Counted from the first letter of the stretch, positions 17,373 through 26,505 are shown. The stretch is 34,892 nt of DNA from Prevotella pallens ATCC 700821 (GCF_000220255.1 NZ_GL982513.1:533946-568837), one strand, 5' to 3'. Notes: generated by a model from the letters alone, not told the origin. A program made the numbers and translations.

Positions 17373-18830
17373 TTATTCTGGTCTGTATTCGTAGCAACCT
17401 ATATCGGGCTTGTTATCGCGTGCAAAACCATCGTGGTCGGTTGCGCTAATACCGTTAGGGAGTACTATTCCCATATCGCGAGCTGTTGATTTCTCTGAGA
17501 GATGAAAGTTGTAAGCTTGCTTGTCGCCGTCTATCTTTCGGAAATGTTTCTCGCCCGATTGTACAGTGTCTGTAGCTTCTTCCCATATAACGTCTACATA
17601 CTTAGTGGCATCAGGCTCTTTTGGCTTTACGGTGCGCAATATGCTATGGTCGAATTTGAAGTTTTGAGCTGCCTCGTCAGTAAACGCTCCCATTATAACA
17701 TCTTCAGCATAACCAGTAATAAGCGTATTAAAAACATTGAATTGTTGTAGCGCATATTGCTTTCCATCGTTGCTATTTCCAAAGCGTAAGGCTGCACCAC
17801 GGTTACCATCAAACGGATAGAACTGTGCTATGGTGCAATGGCTCAACGTAATGTTGCCGCCAAAGAAAGCAGCACAGTCTTTCAGTGTGTTTGTTATTTG
17901 ACAATTGCTGATATCTATTTTGCAATTAGTGGCTAGCAATCCATAGCCCTGACAGTTGTGAATGGTGCTTCGATGAAGCGAAAGAGTAGTGCGATTAACG
18001 TCCGACGAATCACACACAATACCGTTGTAAGTGGAATGAATATCGGCAAAGTTAATCTCGTTATCGTAACTCGACGTATTGAAATGAATGCCTTGCCACT
18101 GCCCGCTCACACGGTCGTACGGCAAATAGTCGAACATATAGTCCAAACGGTCGCCCCGAAGCGTAACAATCTTGTCGGCAGTTCCTGCTATTTTCAGTTG
18201 TCCGTGCACGTCAATGCCTGCCTTATTGGAGAAATAAAGCGTGGTTCCAGCACCAATGGTAAGCGTTGCGCCCTCGTTCACCTTTATGCCTCCCTGCACC
18301 ACAATGGGCTTTGTGCTTTGTATGGTGGTGTCGTGCTTTACCTCAATATTCTTCAATAGTTCGGCGTCCCAACTGTACGCCTTTAGGTTTACTTTCTGTT
18401 GCACTGCACTTTCGAGCGTAAACACGAGGTTGTCTTCCATTAACTGCGGATTGGTCTTACCGTTCTTTGGTGTTGTAAGTTCTACGAAGACACGAATGCT
18501 ATCCTTGTTTCGCACTTCAAGCCCATTCACCTGATAGCCATTTGACTGCCCCAAGTAAATGCCATCTACATTTACTCTGAAACCCGTTTGGTTGCCTTGC
18601 TCCAACCGAACATTGGCAAGACGAATTCCGTTACCCGACCGGTTGTATACCCAGAAAGTCTTTGTGGGGGTTGGTACTTTCGAGAACGTAGTGTCAAGTT
18701 TCACCGTATCTGTTGAAAATACCAACAGATTGTTCTTCGATGTCGTAAAGGTATCATCATCGTTGCAAGCCGTTACTAATCCAACAACAGCTAACAACAA
18801 CATATATGTAAGTATTCTAAGTTTCTCCAT
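17373..18830 (-). CDS. Parallel beta-helix lipoprotein (choice-of-anchor Q type)
   Basis: With the start at 18830 the product has 485 residues and begins MEKLRILTYMLLLAVVGLVT, a lipoprotein signal with lipobox VTAC; the eight codons upstream add nothing to the signal and are excluded. An Ig-like N-terminal half (DTVKLDTTFSKVPTPTKTFWVYN) is followed from about 185 by right-handed parallel beta-helix sequence: VNEGATLTIGAGTTLYF, GQWQGIHF, NGIVCDSSD, RSTIHNCQGYGLLATNC. The end DHDGFARDNKPDIGCYEY is the closing motif of the choice-of-anchor Q proteins. Such proteins are usually exported carbohydrate- or surface-binding proteins; no catalytic residues are identified. cdd follows closely. Confidence 0.88.
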   Translation of the reverse strand: MEKLRILTYMLLLAVVGLVTACNDDDTFTTSKNNLLVFSTDTVKLDTTFSKVPTPTKTFWVYNRSGNGIRLANVRLEQGNQTGFRVNVDGIYLGQSNGYQVNGLEVRNKDSIRVFVELTTPKNGKTNPQLMEDNLVFTLESAVQQKVNLKAYSWDAELLKNIEVKHDTTIQSTKPIVVQGGIKVNEGATLTIGAGTTLYFSNKAGIDVHGQLKIAGTADKIVTLRGDRLDYMFDYLPYDRVSGQWQGIHFNTSSYDNEINFADIHSTYNGIVCDSSDVNRTTLSLHRSTIHNCQGYGLLATNCKIDISNCQITNTLKDCAAFFGGNITLSHCTIAQFYPFDGNRGAALRFGNSNDGKQYALQQFNVFNTLITGYAEDVIMGAFTDEAAQNFKFDHSILRTVKPKEPDATKYVDVIWEEATDTVQSGEKHFRKIDGDKQAYNFHLSEKSTARDMGIVLPNGISATDHDGFARDNKPDIGCYEYRPE

Positions 18831-19018
18831 TGGTATTATAACGTAGGAAAGCACTACTTATTACATTGTTATAATAAAAATGCACGCAAACACTCAGTAG
18901 GCATTGCTTCGAAAGTAAGACTACTGTACTGACAGGATAAAGAAGCTTTAAGAAATCAATACAGTTGCTTGTGCAATTTAAAAGTGTAGCTTAGGAATTA
19001 ATATATTTTAAGAAAAGT

Positions 19019-19025
19019 GGGGGGG
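19019..19025. repeat. G7 homopolymer upstream of the barrel gene
   Basis: Seven consecutive G in an AT-rich gap, 28 bp before a TAAATTTG -7 box (19054-19061) and 87 bp before the ATG of the outer-membrane protein. Such tracts can slip during replication and change promoter spacing or activity. Confidence 0.6.
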
Positions 19026-19053
19026 TAAATGCGCCAATATCAAAAGAAAGTAT

Positions 19054-19061
19054 TAAATTTG
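19054..19061 (+). promoter_or_regulatory. Possible -7 box of the outer-membrane barrel gene
   Basis: TAAATTTG is an exact TAnnTTTG element 50 bp before the ATG at 19112. The expected -33 position (19031-19034) reads GCGC, a poor match, so the promoter may need an activator or the G7 region. Confidence 0.5.
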
Positions 19062-19111
19062 CAACATATTATAACGATAAAACTAATCTAATAATAAACA
19101 ACGCAGCATCT

Positions 19112-21898
19112 ATGAAACAAAAGAAATTTTTATTTAGCCTTATACTTACCTTATTGGTGAGCATACCAATGATGGTAAGTGCAGATATTGTTACGGGTAA
19201 AGCTGTAGACGACAAGACGGGCGAACCTTTGGCAATGGCGTCAGTACGGATGGAGTGCAAGATGGGTGGATCCGTTCATACCATCACTACCACTACCGAC
19301 TCGTTGGGCAATTTCAGCAATCAGTGCTCCTCTGAAGGGAGACTAACGGTTACGGTGAGTCTCTTAGGCTACCACGATACCAAGAAGAGAGGTTACTGTG
19401 GAAGCGGTTCGACTGCCGACACCATAAAGTTAGGAGAATTCAGACTGCAACCGTCAGACGTTGTACTCGATGAAGTGATGGTGTCGGCAAAGGCTAAACG
19501 TTTCACCATACAAGGCGATACGATTGTGTTTAACCCTGCTGCATTCAAACTAACCGAAGGTGCTCGACTGAAAGAGCTTATAGAAAAGCTGCCGGGCGTA
19601 ACGAAAAAGGACGGCAAACTCTACTGGAACGACAAACCTTTGCGCCTCCAAATGAACGGACACGATATATTCGGAGGAAGCGGAATCGTTGCCGACCTGC
19701 CTGCAGAGGCTGTTCAGAACATTAAAAGCTATAACAAAGCGAGCGACTTTGCCAAACATTCGGGCAAAGACGACGGCAAGGAAGACCAAGTGTTGGACAT
19801 TAAAATAAAGGCGGGCTTTATGGATAAATGGTATGGCGACATAAAGGCGAAGTTACAATCGCCCAAGAACTACGAGGCCTCCATAAGTTCTTCAAAGCTC
19901 AGCGATAAAAATCCTATTATGTTCCAATTCGATGCTAACAACGTAAACCGATATCAGAAAGTAGGCACAAACTGGTGGGAAAGTGGCGACTTCGACTATT
20001 TCGGCAAGGCACAGAATGCAGCCTTAGGCTATCAGCACAATTGGAAAGCAATAGCCAACGAATATCACTTTGTTGCACTTTCTTCTAACTTCAATCACAA
20101 AGATGGTTGGGGAACCGACTACGAAGCCGCACAATACTTCTCGCCAAACAATGTAACAACGTGGAGCCTAAACCGAACGAAACACTATAACCACGAAATA
20201 GCACCCGAAGTGCGTGCCGAATTGCTGTCGTTTGTAGATAGAAATAACATCGCTGCAGCACACTTAATTTTCAATTACACATTGCAACGAAACAATACAG
20301 AGACAGGTAGCGCACGCTTCGATACCGATACGAAACCTTACGGAGACTTTCCTTTAGACTTAGCACTAAGCGCAGGGCACGGCGATGCAGTCTATCGGCA
20401 CATTATAAACCGAGAACGTTCGTACCAGCAACAAATAAACGAAGGTGGAGGAATCAAACTCGAAGGTATCTGGAAACACTTCATTGCCAAGAAGGCACAG
20501 TTGGAAATCAATGCCGAAATGACATATCAGAATGGCAACAACCGCTTCGATGCTCATCGCGAGCTGGAGTATATAAACAAAGGAACAGCCTCGCCACTCT
20601 ATCAATACAGCCGCGCACCCTATCATAACATAGAGGCAAGCGGAAAGGCTGCATTGGAATACCACATAAACGATGCTCTTATGCTAACCGCAGCAGAGCA
20701 ATTTAAGGCTAGTAACAATAACATTCGGCAGAGCTTTTACAGTTCGCCCATTGCTTCGAAAATAGAAAGCGACCCTGAGAGTGTGCTCGATGTAGCCAAC
20801 AGCTATCGAAGTAAACACTTAGAAACCAATGCCACAAGTACGCTTGGTATAACTTACAAGGTGGGCAATTGGCAGTTTATTCCTACTGTGGACTATAATT
20901 TCGATTGGGAACAACTGAACTATCAGCGTGGTAGATTAGACACTGTGGCACACCGCAACAGTAATATCTTTATGCCGGGAATGGCTGTTAAATGGAAGTT
21001 GAACAAGAATAATCGCTTCGATATTGCATTCAACTACACAACAAAGCTGCCCGACCTGCTGGCTACATTGGGCTATCGCGACGACACCGACCCATTCTGG
21101 ATAGTAGAAGGAAACCCTCTATTGCATCGCAGTCATCAGCATACAACCTCGTTAAACTATGCTGCCACAGCGACAAAACAGCAAGCTATGTTCCTCTTTA
21201 AAGTGGGATACACACACATTATCAATCCTATTGCTACTGTATATAACTTCGACCCACAAACAGGCGTGTACCGTAGCCACAGCGAAAACGTGCGAAGCGG
21301 CAACGATTGGTTCGCTGAAGTAACCTACGACCGAAGTTTTGGCGACTACATACACTTCTCCAACAAGGCAGAAGCGCATTTCAAGAAAGCGTATGGCTAT
21401 CTTGCCGATTTCAATGGACACGCTACACAAGAGCAAAACCAACTGAAAATGTTTACTTTCGTATCAAATCCCGAACTGTCGTACGAAAGCGATTGGCTGA
21501 AAGCTGGCATCTTCGGAGAAATTAATTTGCAACGAAACAGATACTCGCTGGCGAGCCAATACAACAACACACCTATTGAATATGTCTACGGATTGCGCGC
21601 AACACTGAAGTGGAAAGGCTGGGAGATAAACAACGAAATACAAGACAAAGCCACAACAGGCTATTTATCGCAGACTCTGAACCGCCACCGCATAATATGG
21701 GAGGGCTACATTCGTTATGTTTGGAAGAAGAGTAAGAACTGGATTGGATTAAGTTTCGACGATATTCTGAACCAAAACCGTTATTATGAACTTAACGTAA
21801 ACTCAACAAATCGTACCGAAAAGTGGAACGAATTTCTGCACCACTACGTTAGCTTAACCTTCAATTACCACTTCGATGCAAAAGGCAATAAAAAGTAA
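19112..21898 (+). CDS. Outer-membrane beta-barrel protein with carboxypeptidase-regulatory-like domain
   Basis: The 928-residue protein starts with a signal peptide (MKQKKFLFSLILTLLVSIPM, cleavage near residue 24). Residues about 26-115 (IVTGKAVDDKTGEPLAMASV, DSLGNFS, LLGYHDT) form a carboxypeptidase-regulatory-like beta-sandwich. A plug-like part follows (LKELIEKLPGVTKKDGKLYW, VQNIKSYNKASDF), then a long series of amphipathic strands with frequent aromatic ends, finishing HHYVSLTFNYHFDAKGNKK. This is the OMP_b-brl_3 type of TonB-receptor-like barrel; no canonical TonB box is evident. The ligand is unknown. The gene is divergent from the beta-helix lipoprotein gene. A 60-base sample (19681-19740) has 29 G/C against 20 in a sample of the nearby receptor gene, so composition differs from its neighbours. 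Confidence 0.9.
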   Translation: MKQKKFLFSLILTLLVSIPMMVSADIVTGKAVDDKTGEPLAMASVRMECKMGGSVHTITTTTDSLGNFSNQCSSEGRLTVTVSLLGYHDTKKRGYCGSGSTADTIKLGEFRLQPSDVVLDEVMVSAKAKRFTIQGDTIVFNPAAFKLTEGARLKELIEKLPGVTKKDGKLYWNDKPLRLQMNGHDIFGGSGIVADLPAEAVQNIKSYNKASDFAKHSGKDDGKEDQVLDIKIKAGFMDKWYGDIKAKLQSPKNYEASISSSKLSDKNPIMFQFDANNVNRYQKVGTNWWESGDFDYFGKAQNAALGYQHNWKAIANEYHFVALSSNFNHKDGWGTDYEAAQYFSPNNVTTWSLNRTKHYNHEIAPEVRAELLSFVDRNNIAAAHLIFNYTLQRNNTETGSARFDTDTKPYGDFPLDLALSAGHGDAVYRHIINRERSYQQQINEGGGIKLEGIWKHFIAKKAQLEINAEMTYQNGNNRFDAHRELEYINKGTASPLYQYSRAPYHNIEASGKAALEYHINDALMLTAAEQFKASNNNIRQSFYSSPIASKIESDPESVLDVANSYRSKHLETNATSTLGITYKVGNWQFIPTVDYNFDWEQLNYQRGRLDTVAHRNSNIFMPGMAVKWKLNKNNRFDIAFNYTTKLPDLLATLGYRDDTDPFWIVEGNPLLHRSHQHTTSLNYAATATKQQAMFLFKVGYTHIINPIATVYNFDPQTGVYRSHSENVRSGNDWFAEVTYDRSFGDYIHFSNKAEAHFKKAYGYLADFNGHATQEQNQLKMFTFVSNPELSYESDWLKAGIFGEINLQRNRYSLASQYNNTPIEYVYGLRATLKWKGWEINNEIQDKATTGYLSQTLNRHRIIWEGYIRYVWKKSKNWIGLSFDDILNQNRYYELNVNSTNRTEKWNEFLHHYVSLTFNYHFDAKGNKK

Positions 21899-21933
21899 AT
21901 ATCCGCTCTCCGCTCTGTACCACTATTGCCTTC

Positions 21934-21963
21934 TGTTGGCAGCACTATGGTTTGCTGCCAACA
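21934..21963 (+). terminator. Hairpin after the outer-membrane barrel gene
   Basis: Perfect 10-bp stem TGTTGGCAGC / GCTGCCAACA with a 10-base loop, 35 bp after the stop. No T-tract follows, so termination strength is uncertain. Confidence 0.6.
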
Positions 21964-22032
21964 ACACTATGGCTTATGCTCTATTTATCGTTAGATAAAT
22001 GGTTTTACCAGTGTATATACACTATACTGAAA

Positions 22033-22172
22033 CGAATGTATATCTATGGATCTACGAATGCGCATCTATGGATCTACGAATGTACATCTATGGATCTACG
22101 AATGTACATCTATGGATCTACGAATGTATATCTATGGATCTACGAATGTACATCTATGGATCTACGAATGCG
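22033..22172. repeat. 22-bp tandem repeat array D
   Basis: Six full 22-bp units start at 22033, 22055, 22077, 22099, 22121 and 22143, with a partial seventh at 22165. Each reads CGAATG, then TA or CG, then (T/C)ATCTATGGATCTA. Units differ almost only at these two spots, and each has a GATC palindrome. Confidence 0.95.
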
Positions 22173-22237
22173 CAATTGTTGATGAACAAACACTACACCA
22201 TAGAAATAACGGAGCAATACCATTGTGTAGAGCAAAA

Positions 22238-22273
22238 AACAGCAGACATCTAACTTATTAGATGCCTGTTGTT
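22238..22273. terminator. Bidirectional terminator of the hem operon and barrel gene
   Basis: AACAGCAGACATCTA (22238-22252) pairs with TAGATGCCTGTTGTT (22259-22273) with two mismatched positions. A run of T follows on both strands (TTTTGTTGTTT on plus, TTTTTTGC on minus after the stem), fitting a shared terminator of convergent units. Confidence 0.7.
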
Positions 22274-22474
22274 TTGTTGTTTCGTCTTAATTGGGCGTTA
22301 CATCGCACCCATATTGTTTTATCTTTATACCATTAACCTTTGGTAACTTTCGTATTCTTGCTAAAAGGTGGTTTGCTGCATTTTGGTTATGAAATATATA
22401 GGTATGCTTACCAATAAAACGAAATAAGCTGAGCTTCTAACGGCTACTTTTGTTTTTAACAATATAAACTCTCA

Positions 22475-23875
22475 CTATTTAGCATCTGCCCTTACAAGTT
22501 GCATTGCTATATTAACAGCTTGCCTAATACGGTCTGCCATACCAATGCCGTTGCGCAGATTTCCACCTATTATTAAGCCCTTATAGTTTTGTTCAATGCG
22601 TGTAATGGCTGCAAAACGCTCTCCACTCGATAGCTCATACTGTGGAATGGCACGCTCGTGTCGGAATATTCGTATCATCTGAGGGCGTATATTGTGTGGA
22701 AACCGAAGCATAGTAGGCAATGCTTTGGTTACTATTTCGCACAATTCGTTATCGTTCTTCGTAAGCATTTCAGCGTGTTTCACTCCACCGAGGAAGAACG
22801 AAAATAGTGCGCCCTGTGTAGGACAACGATGCGAAAAGCAAGCCGATGGGAAAAGAATACCCAACAATTGTTGCTGCTCGCAAGTAGGAATAAGTCCGCC
22901 GAAGGCTTTATTTTCAACACCTTGCGCATTGGTTAATCCCACGCTAACTTGCACAATGGGTGCGTAGTGTAGGGCAGAGATAGGCATAATGTCGGCGTTA
23001 TCAACAAAGGGCAACATAGTTTTTAGCTCGTAAGCCCCCACAGTTGTAACCACGTGCCTACTATGCAAACTTATTTTTTCGCCACTTGTATTAGTATAGT
23101 TCACCTGCCATATCCCTTCCAGCGGTGTAACAACAACATTGTTGGCTTGCAAAACTATATTCTGAAATGCTACCGATTGTGCCAGAGCGTCCACCAAATG
23201 TTGCAATCCGCCGACCGCCGAGAACACCTTTTTAGTAGCCAATCGGTCGCGTTCGGTCTTCCTTTCCCTTCCTTTGGCTATGCCTCCACGAATAAAACTT
23301 CCATAGTTCTGTTCCAAGTTGTAGAGCTTTGGCAGTGCATATCGTGTAACGAGCGAGTGCGGATCGCCAGCATATACACCCGAAATAAATGGGTCTACAG
23401 CATAGTTTAAATAGCTTTTACCCAGTCGTCGAACCACCATTGATGCCACATCTTCGTTTGGATTGGTACCCTTTGCACGGAAAGGTTCGAGCAATATTCC
23501 AAACTTATCTGTCCAACTGAATAGCGGTGTGCGTATCGCAGTAATCAAGTTAGATGGTAAGGCATAAAACTTTTTACCTTTCCATATCCACCGTTGCTTA
23601 GCTTCGTTGTGTGCCTCCTCGAGTGTGCAGCCTTCTTTTTCCAAATCTTTAAATAGTTCAGCCACTTCAGGATAGCTTACAACACCCGTGTTTGGTCCGC
23701 TTTCGAACGTGAAACCATCTTGTCGATGAGTTTGAATTTGTCCGCCAATCCTATTTGTTTTCTCTAACACAACCACCTCTTTGCCGTGCTTTCGCAACGT
23801 GTGTGCAGTAGTTAGTCCTGTAAGTCCGGCACCTATAACAATGGTGTCTATAATATGTTGTGTTTCGTTTTGCAT
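22475..23875 (-). CDS. hemG: Protoporphyrinogen/coproporphyrinogen oxidase, FAD-dependent (HemY type)
   Basis: This FAD enzyme removes six hydrogens from protoporphyrinogen IX, or coproporphyrinogen III in some relatives, to give the aromatic porphyrin. The 466-residue protein has the N-terminal dinucleotide fold VIGAGLTGLTTAHTLRKHGK (GxGxxG at 15-20) and VLEKTNRIGGQIQTH, then SGPNTG, VDPFISGVYAGDP, GGLQHLVDAL and the C-terminal FAD motif GLIIGGNLRNGIGMADRI. These fit the oxygen-type oxidase family often annotated hemG (TIGR00562-like) and also called HemY; it is not the flavodoxin-like HemG of E. coli. It is the last gene of a four-gene operon, 19 bp after hemN. Substrate choice between proto- and coproporphyrinogen is not decided by sequence, but the HemN partner suggests protoporphyrinogen. 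Confidence 0.9.
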   Translation of the reverse strand: MQNETQHIIDTIVIGAGLTGLTTAHTLRKHGKEVVVLEKTNRIGGQIQTHRQDGFTFESGPNTGVVSYPEVAELFKDLEKEGCTLEEAHNEAKQRWIWKGKKFYALPSNLITAIRTPLFSWTDKFGILLEPFRAKGTNPNEDVASMVVRRLGKSYLNYAVDPFISGVYAGDPHSLVTRYALPKLYNLEQNYGSFIRGGIAKGRERKTERDRLATKKVFSAVGGLQHLVDALAQSVAFQNIVLQANNVVVTPLEGIWQVNYTNTSGEKISLHSRHVVTTVGAYELKTMLPFVDNADIMPISALHYAPIVQVSVGLTNAQGVENKAFGGLIPTCEQQQLLGILFPSACFSHRCPTQGALFSFFLGGVKHAEMLTKNDNELCEIVTKALPTMLRFPHNIRPQMIRIFRHERAIPQYELSSGERFAAITRIEQNYKGLIIGGNLRNGIGMADRIRQAVNIAMQLVRADAK

Positions 23876-23894
23876 TGTGCAAAGAATAAAGAGT

Positions 23895-25259
23895 TTATAC
23901 TGGTTTTGAAAATAGTTTATGATTGTTGCGCATCATGGGGTCGAAAGTAGCAGCAACATTACGCACAAAGGTCATACCATCGTTAGTTAGTTTCACCGAA
24001 TTAGTATCGAATGTAATCAAACCATCAGTCTGAAGTTCTTTCAGTTGCGTCTCATCGTAGTGTACAGCTTGCTTAATATCATCAACCGAGCAATGCAACC
24101 TTTTAGCCATATCGTTCCAATTCACAGAGTTGTTGCACATAATACATTCTATTACTTCGCGTGTTATGCGCTGCCATGAAGCCAAAGCGTAACCTTTTGC
24201 AATGGGCAATTGGTTTGCATTTACTTGCGAAATGTAGGCAGAAATATCTTTCGTGTTTTGTGCATACGCCTCGTCTAACTGACTGATGCCCGACACGCCA
24301 AAGGCATAAACTTGTGCTGTAATGCGACGTGGACAATAGCCTTGAAAGTTTCTATGCAAAGTTTGGTGCTGTAAAGCCACATTCAAATCATCGTCGGGCA
24401 ACACAAAGTGGTCCATACCAATAGCACAATAGCCCTCCGCCTGAAGAAGTTTAGAAGCCTCTTCAAACATTTTTAGTTTTTCAGTTTGTGGGGGCAAGCC
24501 AGCTTTCTCCAATATCATTTGTCGTTTAAAAATACTTGGCAGGTGTGCATAACTAAAGGTAACTAAGCGGTTAGGATGTAGTTTTATGGCAGCTTCTATA
24601 GTAGAAACAAACTCTGCTACAGTTTGTCCGGGCAAGCCATAAATAAAATCGAAGTTCACCTTTGCACCGCCCTTACGCAATATATTCATAATATCTTCAA
24701 CAGGCAAAATAGATGGTCGACGATTTACGGTGTTCAAAACATTCGCATTAAAATCTTGAATGCCTAAGCTGAAACGATTAAATCCACTGTCGAGCAAATA
24801 TTGCCAATCGGTTGTGTCGAGATATCCAGGGTGGCATTCAATAGCAATCTCTGGTTGTTCAATGGTGTCGAAAGCCTCCAATAAGTGTTCGTTGAGCGAA
24901 CGAATAAAGTGTAAAGGCATTGACGATGGACTTCCTCCTCCATAATGTATCTGACTTATCTTACGATTTTTGCGCAAATGAGGCAGCAGTAAATCAATCT
25001 CTTTGTGTAGTGTGTTGAAATATTCTTCCACCCGTGAAGGTTTCGCCATCGCAACAGAGTTACAGCCGCAATAGTGGCAAAGATGTCTGCAGAAAGGCAC
25101 ATGTATATAAAAGGAAATATTGTCGGCAATGGCATTGTTCGATGCTTCTACAGCTTTCAGATAACGTTGTGCATCGAAAGCTTCAAACTCGTTTGCCGTC
25201 GGATAGCTTGTATAACGAGGAACAGGTACATTATATTTCTTAAAAAGAGCTTCGTTCAT
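23895..25259 (-). CDS. hemN: Oxygen-independent coproporphyrinogen III oxidase
   Basis: HemN is a radical SAM enzyme that decarboxylates two propionates of coproporphyrinogen III to give protoporphyrinogen IX without oxygen. The 454-residue protein shows the true HemN signature PRYTSYPTA (14-22), the cluster motif CRHLCHYCGC (Cys57, 61, 64 bind the cluster, Cys66 is the extra HemN Cys), HYGGGSPSSM, IECHPGYL, FSLGIQDF, FIYGLPGQT, and GMDHFVLPDDDL. The N-terminal tip and C-terminal domain present here are lacking in the HemW look-alikes, so this is HemN rather than HemW. It starts 2 bp after the MFS gene and precedes hemG by 19 bp. The location in one unit with an outer-membrane receptor suggests use of imported precursors. 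Confidence 0.94.
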   Translation of the reverse strand: MNEALFKKYNVPVPRYTSYPTANEFEAFDAQRYLKAVEASNNAIADNISFYIHVPFCRHLCHYCGCNSVAMAKPSRVEEYFNTLHKEIDLLLPHLRKNRKISQIHYGGGSPSSMPLHFIRSLNEHLLEAFDTIEQPEIAIECHPGYLDTTDWQYLLDSGFNRFSLGIQDFNANVLNTVNRRPSILPVEDIMNILRKGGAKVNFDFIYGLPGQTVAEFVSTIEAAIKLHPNRLVTFSYAHLPSIFKRQMILEKAGLPPQTEKLKMFEEASKLLQAEGYCAIGMDHFVLPDDDLNVALQHQTLHRNFQGYCPRRITAQVYAFGVSGISQLDEAYAQNTKDISAYISQVNANQLPIAKGYALASWQRITREVIECIMCNNSVNWNDMAKRLHCSVDDIKQAVHYDETQLKELQTDGLITFDTNSVKLTNDGMTFVRNVAATFDPMMRNNHKLFSKPV

Positions 25260-25261
25260 TA

Positions 25262-26485
25262 TTATTTCACTGTTTTATTCATTTGTAAAGTGTAGAAGAA
25301 AGATGCCAATGCAATGGCGCTTTGTGTAGCAAACATTCCAGCATAGCCCACATAATGTGCAATGACACCGCCTATAACTGCTATTATAATTCCCATCAAG
25401 TGAGTTATAACGGTTTGAACTGTAAAATCGGTACCTTCTCTTCCCACTCGTACATGTTTCATAGATGAAGTGTAAACCACAACAGTTCCCATACCATAAC
25501 TGCCCCATAACACAACAATAGCTATGGTTAAGGTTAGAGTTGTTGTGAAATTTTGGTTTATAGATAGGAATACAAAAATGAGTGTTGCCAGGAACATTAT
25601 GAATGCAAATACAGACCGCATACGCTGATAGCCATAACGACGCACCAAAATTCCTGCTGGATATGCCATAACGAAGGCTGCACCAATGCCAATAATGCCA
25701 CATAGGAAACCTATTTCTTTCATAGAGTAACCCAAATCTACCATAAAAGGTTTAAGTATAGACATAATGCCAATGATACCTGTATAGTAGAGAACTAAGA
25801 AAACTATTTGTCGTGCTATGCCCTTTTGCGTGAAAAATAGTACAAAGTCTTTCCACGTAGCACGCTGTTTTGTTTGTGTTTCTTGCTGGAAACTAAGTTT
25901 CTTGTGTAGCAATAGTGGAACAAGTGCTATAAGAACAAAAATACTGAGACATTGTGTTACACTATTCCAACCATACGAATGGAGCACCATAAGTAATACA
26001 CCACTTCCTAAAAGACTTCCGCCAAAACTACCCATCGATTGCATACTGTTAAGTAATCCGCGTTGTTTGGTTGTTGATGTGCGTATAGCTAAAGCATCAG
26101 TTGCAATATCTTGTGTGGCTGAAGCTGCCAAAGCTAAAAGTATTATTGCTATTAGAATATGGAAATAAGAGGGCAGAATTGTATGTAAATCGAAGAGGCT
26201 TGTTATAAAAATAAGTAGTGCATAAGTAATTTCTGCACCAATAATAGCTCGTTTATAGTTGCGCACTGTATTACAATAACGGTCTATTGCTGGCGACCAA
26301 AACACTTTTAATATCCATGGCAGTTTTATTATTTGTAGCAATCCAATAACGGATAGCGACACTGCTTGTTCGCGCATAATAACTTGCAGTGCCGTAGTAA
26401 AAAAACTCATAGGCACTGCTTGAGCTATATATAGACTAAAGAAGGTAGACAGATAAGCTACCTTCTGTGTTTGTTTTTTGTTCAT
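25262..26485 (-). CDS. MFS transporter, AmpG/RhtX-like, probable tetrapyrrole or siderophore permease
   Basis: The 407-residue protein has about twelve hydrophobic segments with MFS features: the cytoplasmic loop SPAIDRYCNTVRNYKRAII between helices 2 and 3, AASATQDIATDALAIRTSTTKQRG around 125-150 and PAGILVRRYGYQRMR in the second half. ASATQDIATDALAIR is close to the conserved segment of AmpG-type and RhtX/FptX siderophore transporters, which carry substrates across the inner membrane. It follows the TonB receptor after 20 bp and overlaps closely with hemN (2-bp gap), so it probably imports what the receptor brings in. Substrate identity, heme precursor or iron chelate, is inference from context. 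Confidence 0.82.
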   Translation of the reverse strand: MNKKQTQKVAYLSTFFSLYIAQAVPMSFFTTALQVIMREQAVSLSVIGLLQIIKLPWILKVFWSPAIDRYCNTVRNYKRAIIGAEITYALLIFITSLFDLHTILPSYFHILIAIILLALAASATQDIATDALAIRTSTTKQRGLLNSMQSMGSFGGSLLGSGVLLMVLHSYGWNSVTQCLSIFVLIALVPLLLHKKLSFQQETQTKQRATWKDFVLFFTQKGIARQIVFLVLYYTGIIGIMSILKPFMVDLGYSMKEIGFLCGIIGIGAAFVMAYPAGILVRRYGYQRMRSVFAFIMFLATLIFVFLSINQNFTTTLTLTIAIVVLWGSYGMGTVVVYTSSMKHVRVGREGTDFTVQTVITHLMGIIIAVIGGVIAHYVGYAGMFATQSAIALASFFYTLQMNKTVK

Positions 26486-26505
26486 AGAGAAAAGATAATC
26501 TGATA

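Larger units (their letters stand above)
21899..22474. other. Convergent intergenic region (576 bp)
   Basis: Between the outer-membrane barrel gene and hemG, which converge. It holds a hairpin (21934-21963), the 22-bp array D (22033-22172) and a bidirectional terminator (22238-22273). All three plus frames are open across the array because the repeat unit lacks stops and 22 is not a multiple of three; no gene is inferred. Confidence 0.7.

Noticed and set aside
22033..22172. CRISPR array
   Set aside because: Units are directly adjacent with no unique spacers, and no cas gene is in the window. The same holds for the other three 22-bp arrays.
21952..22261. Three overlapping plus-strand frames with peptide repeats
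   Set aside because: They arise only because the 22-bp repeat has no stop in any frame; no start signal or homology.
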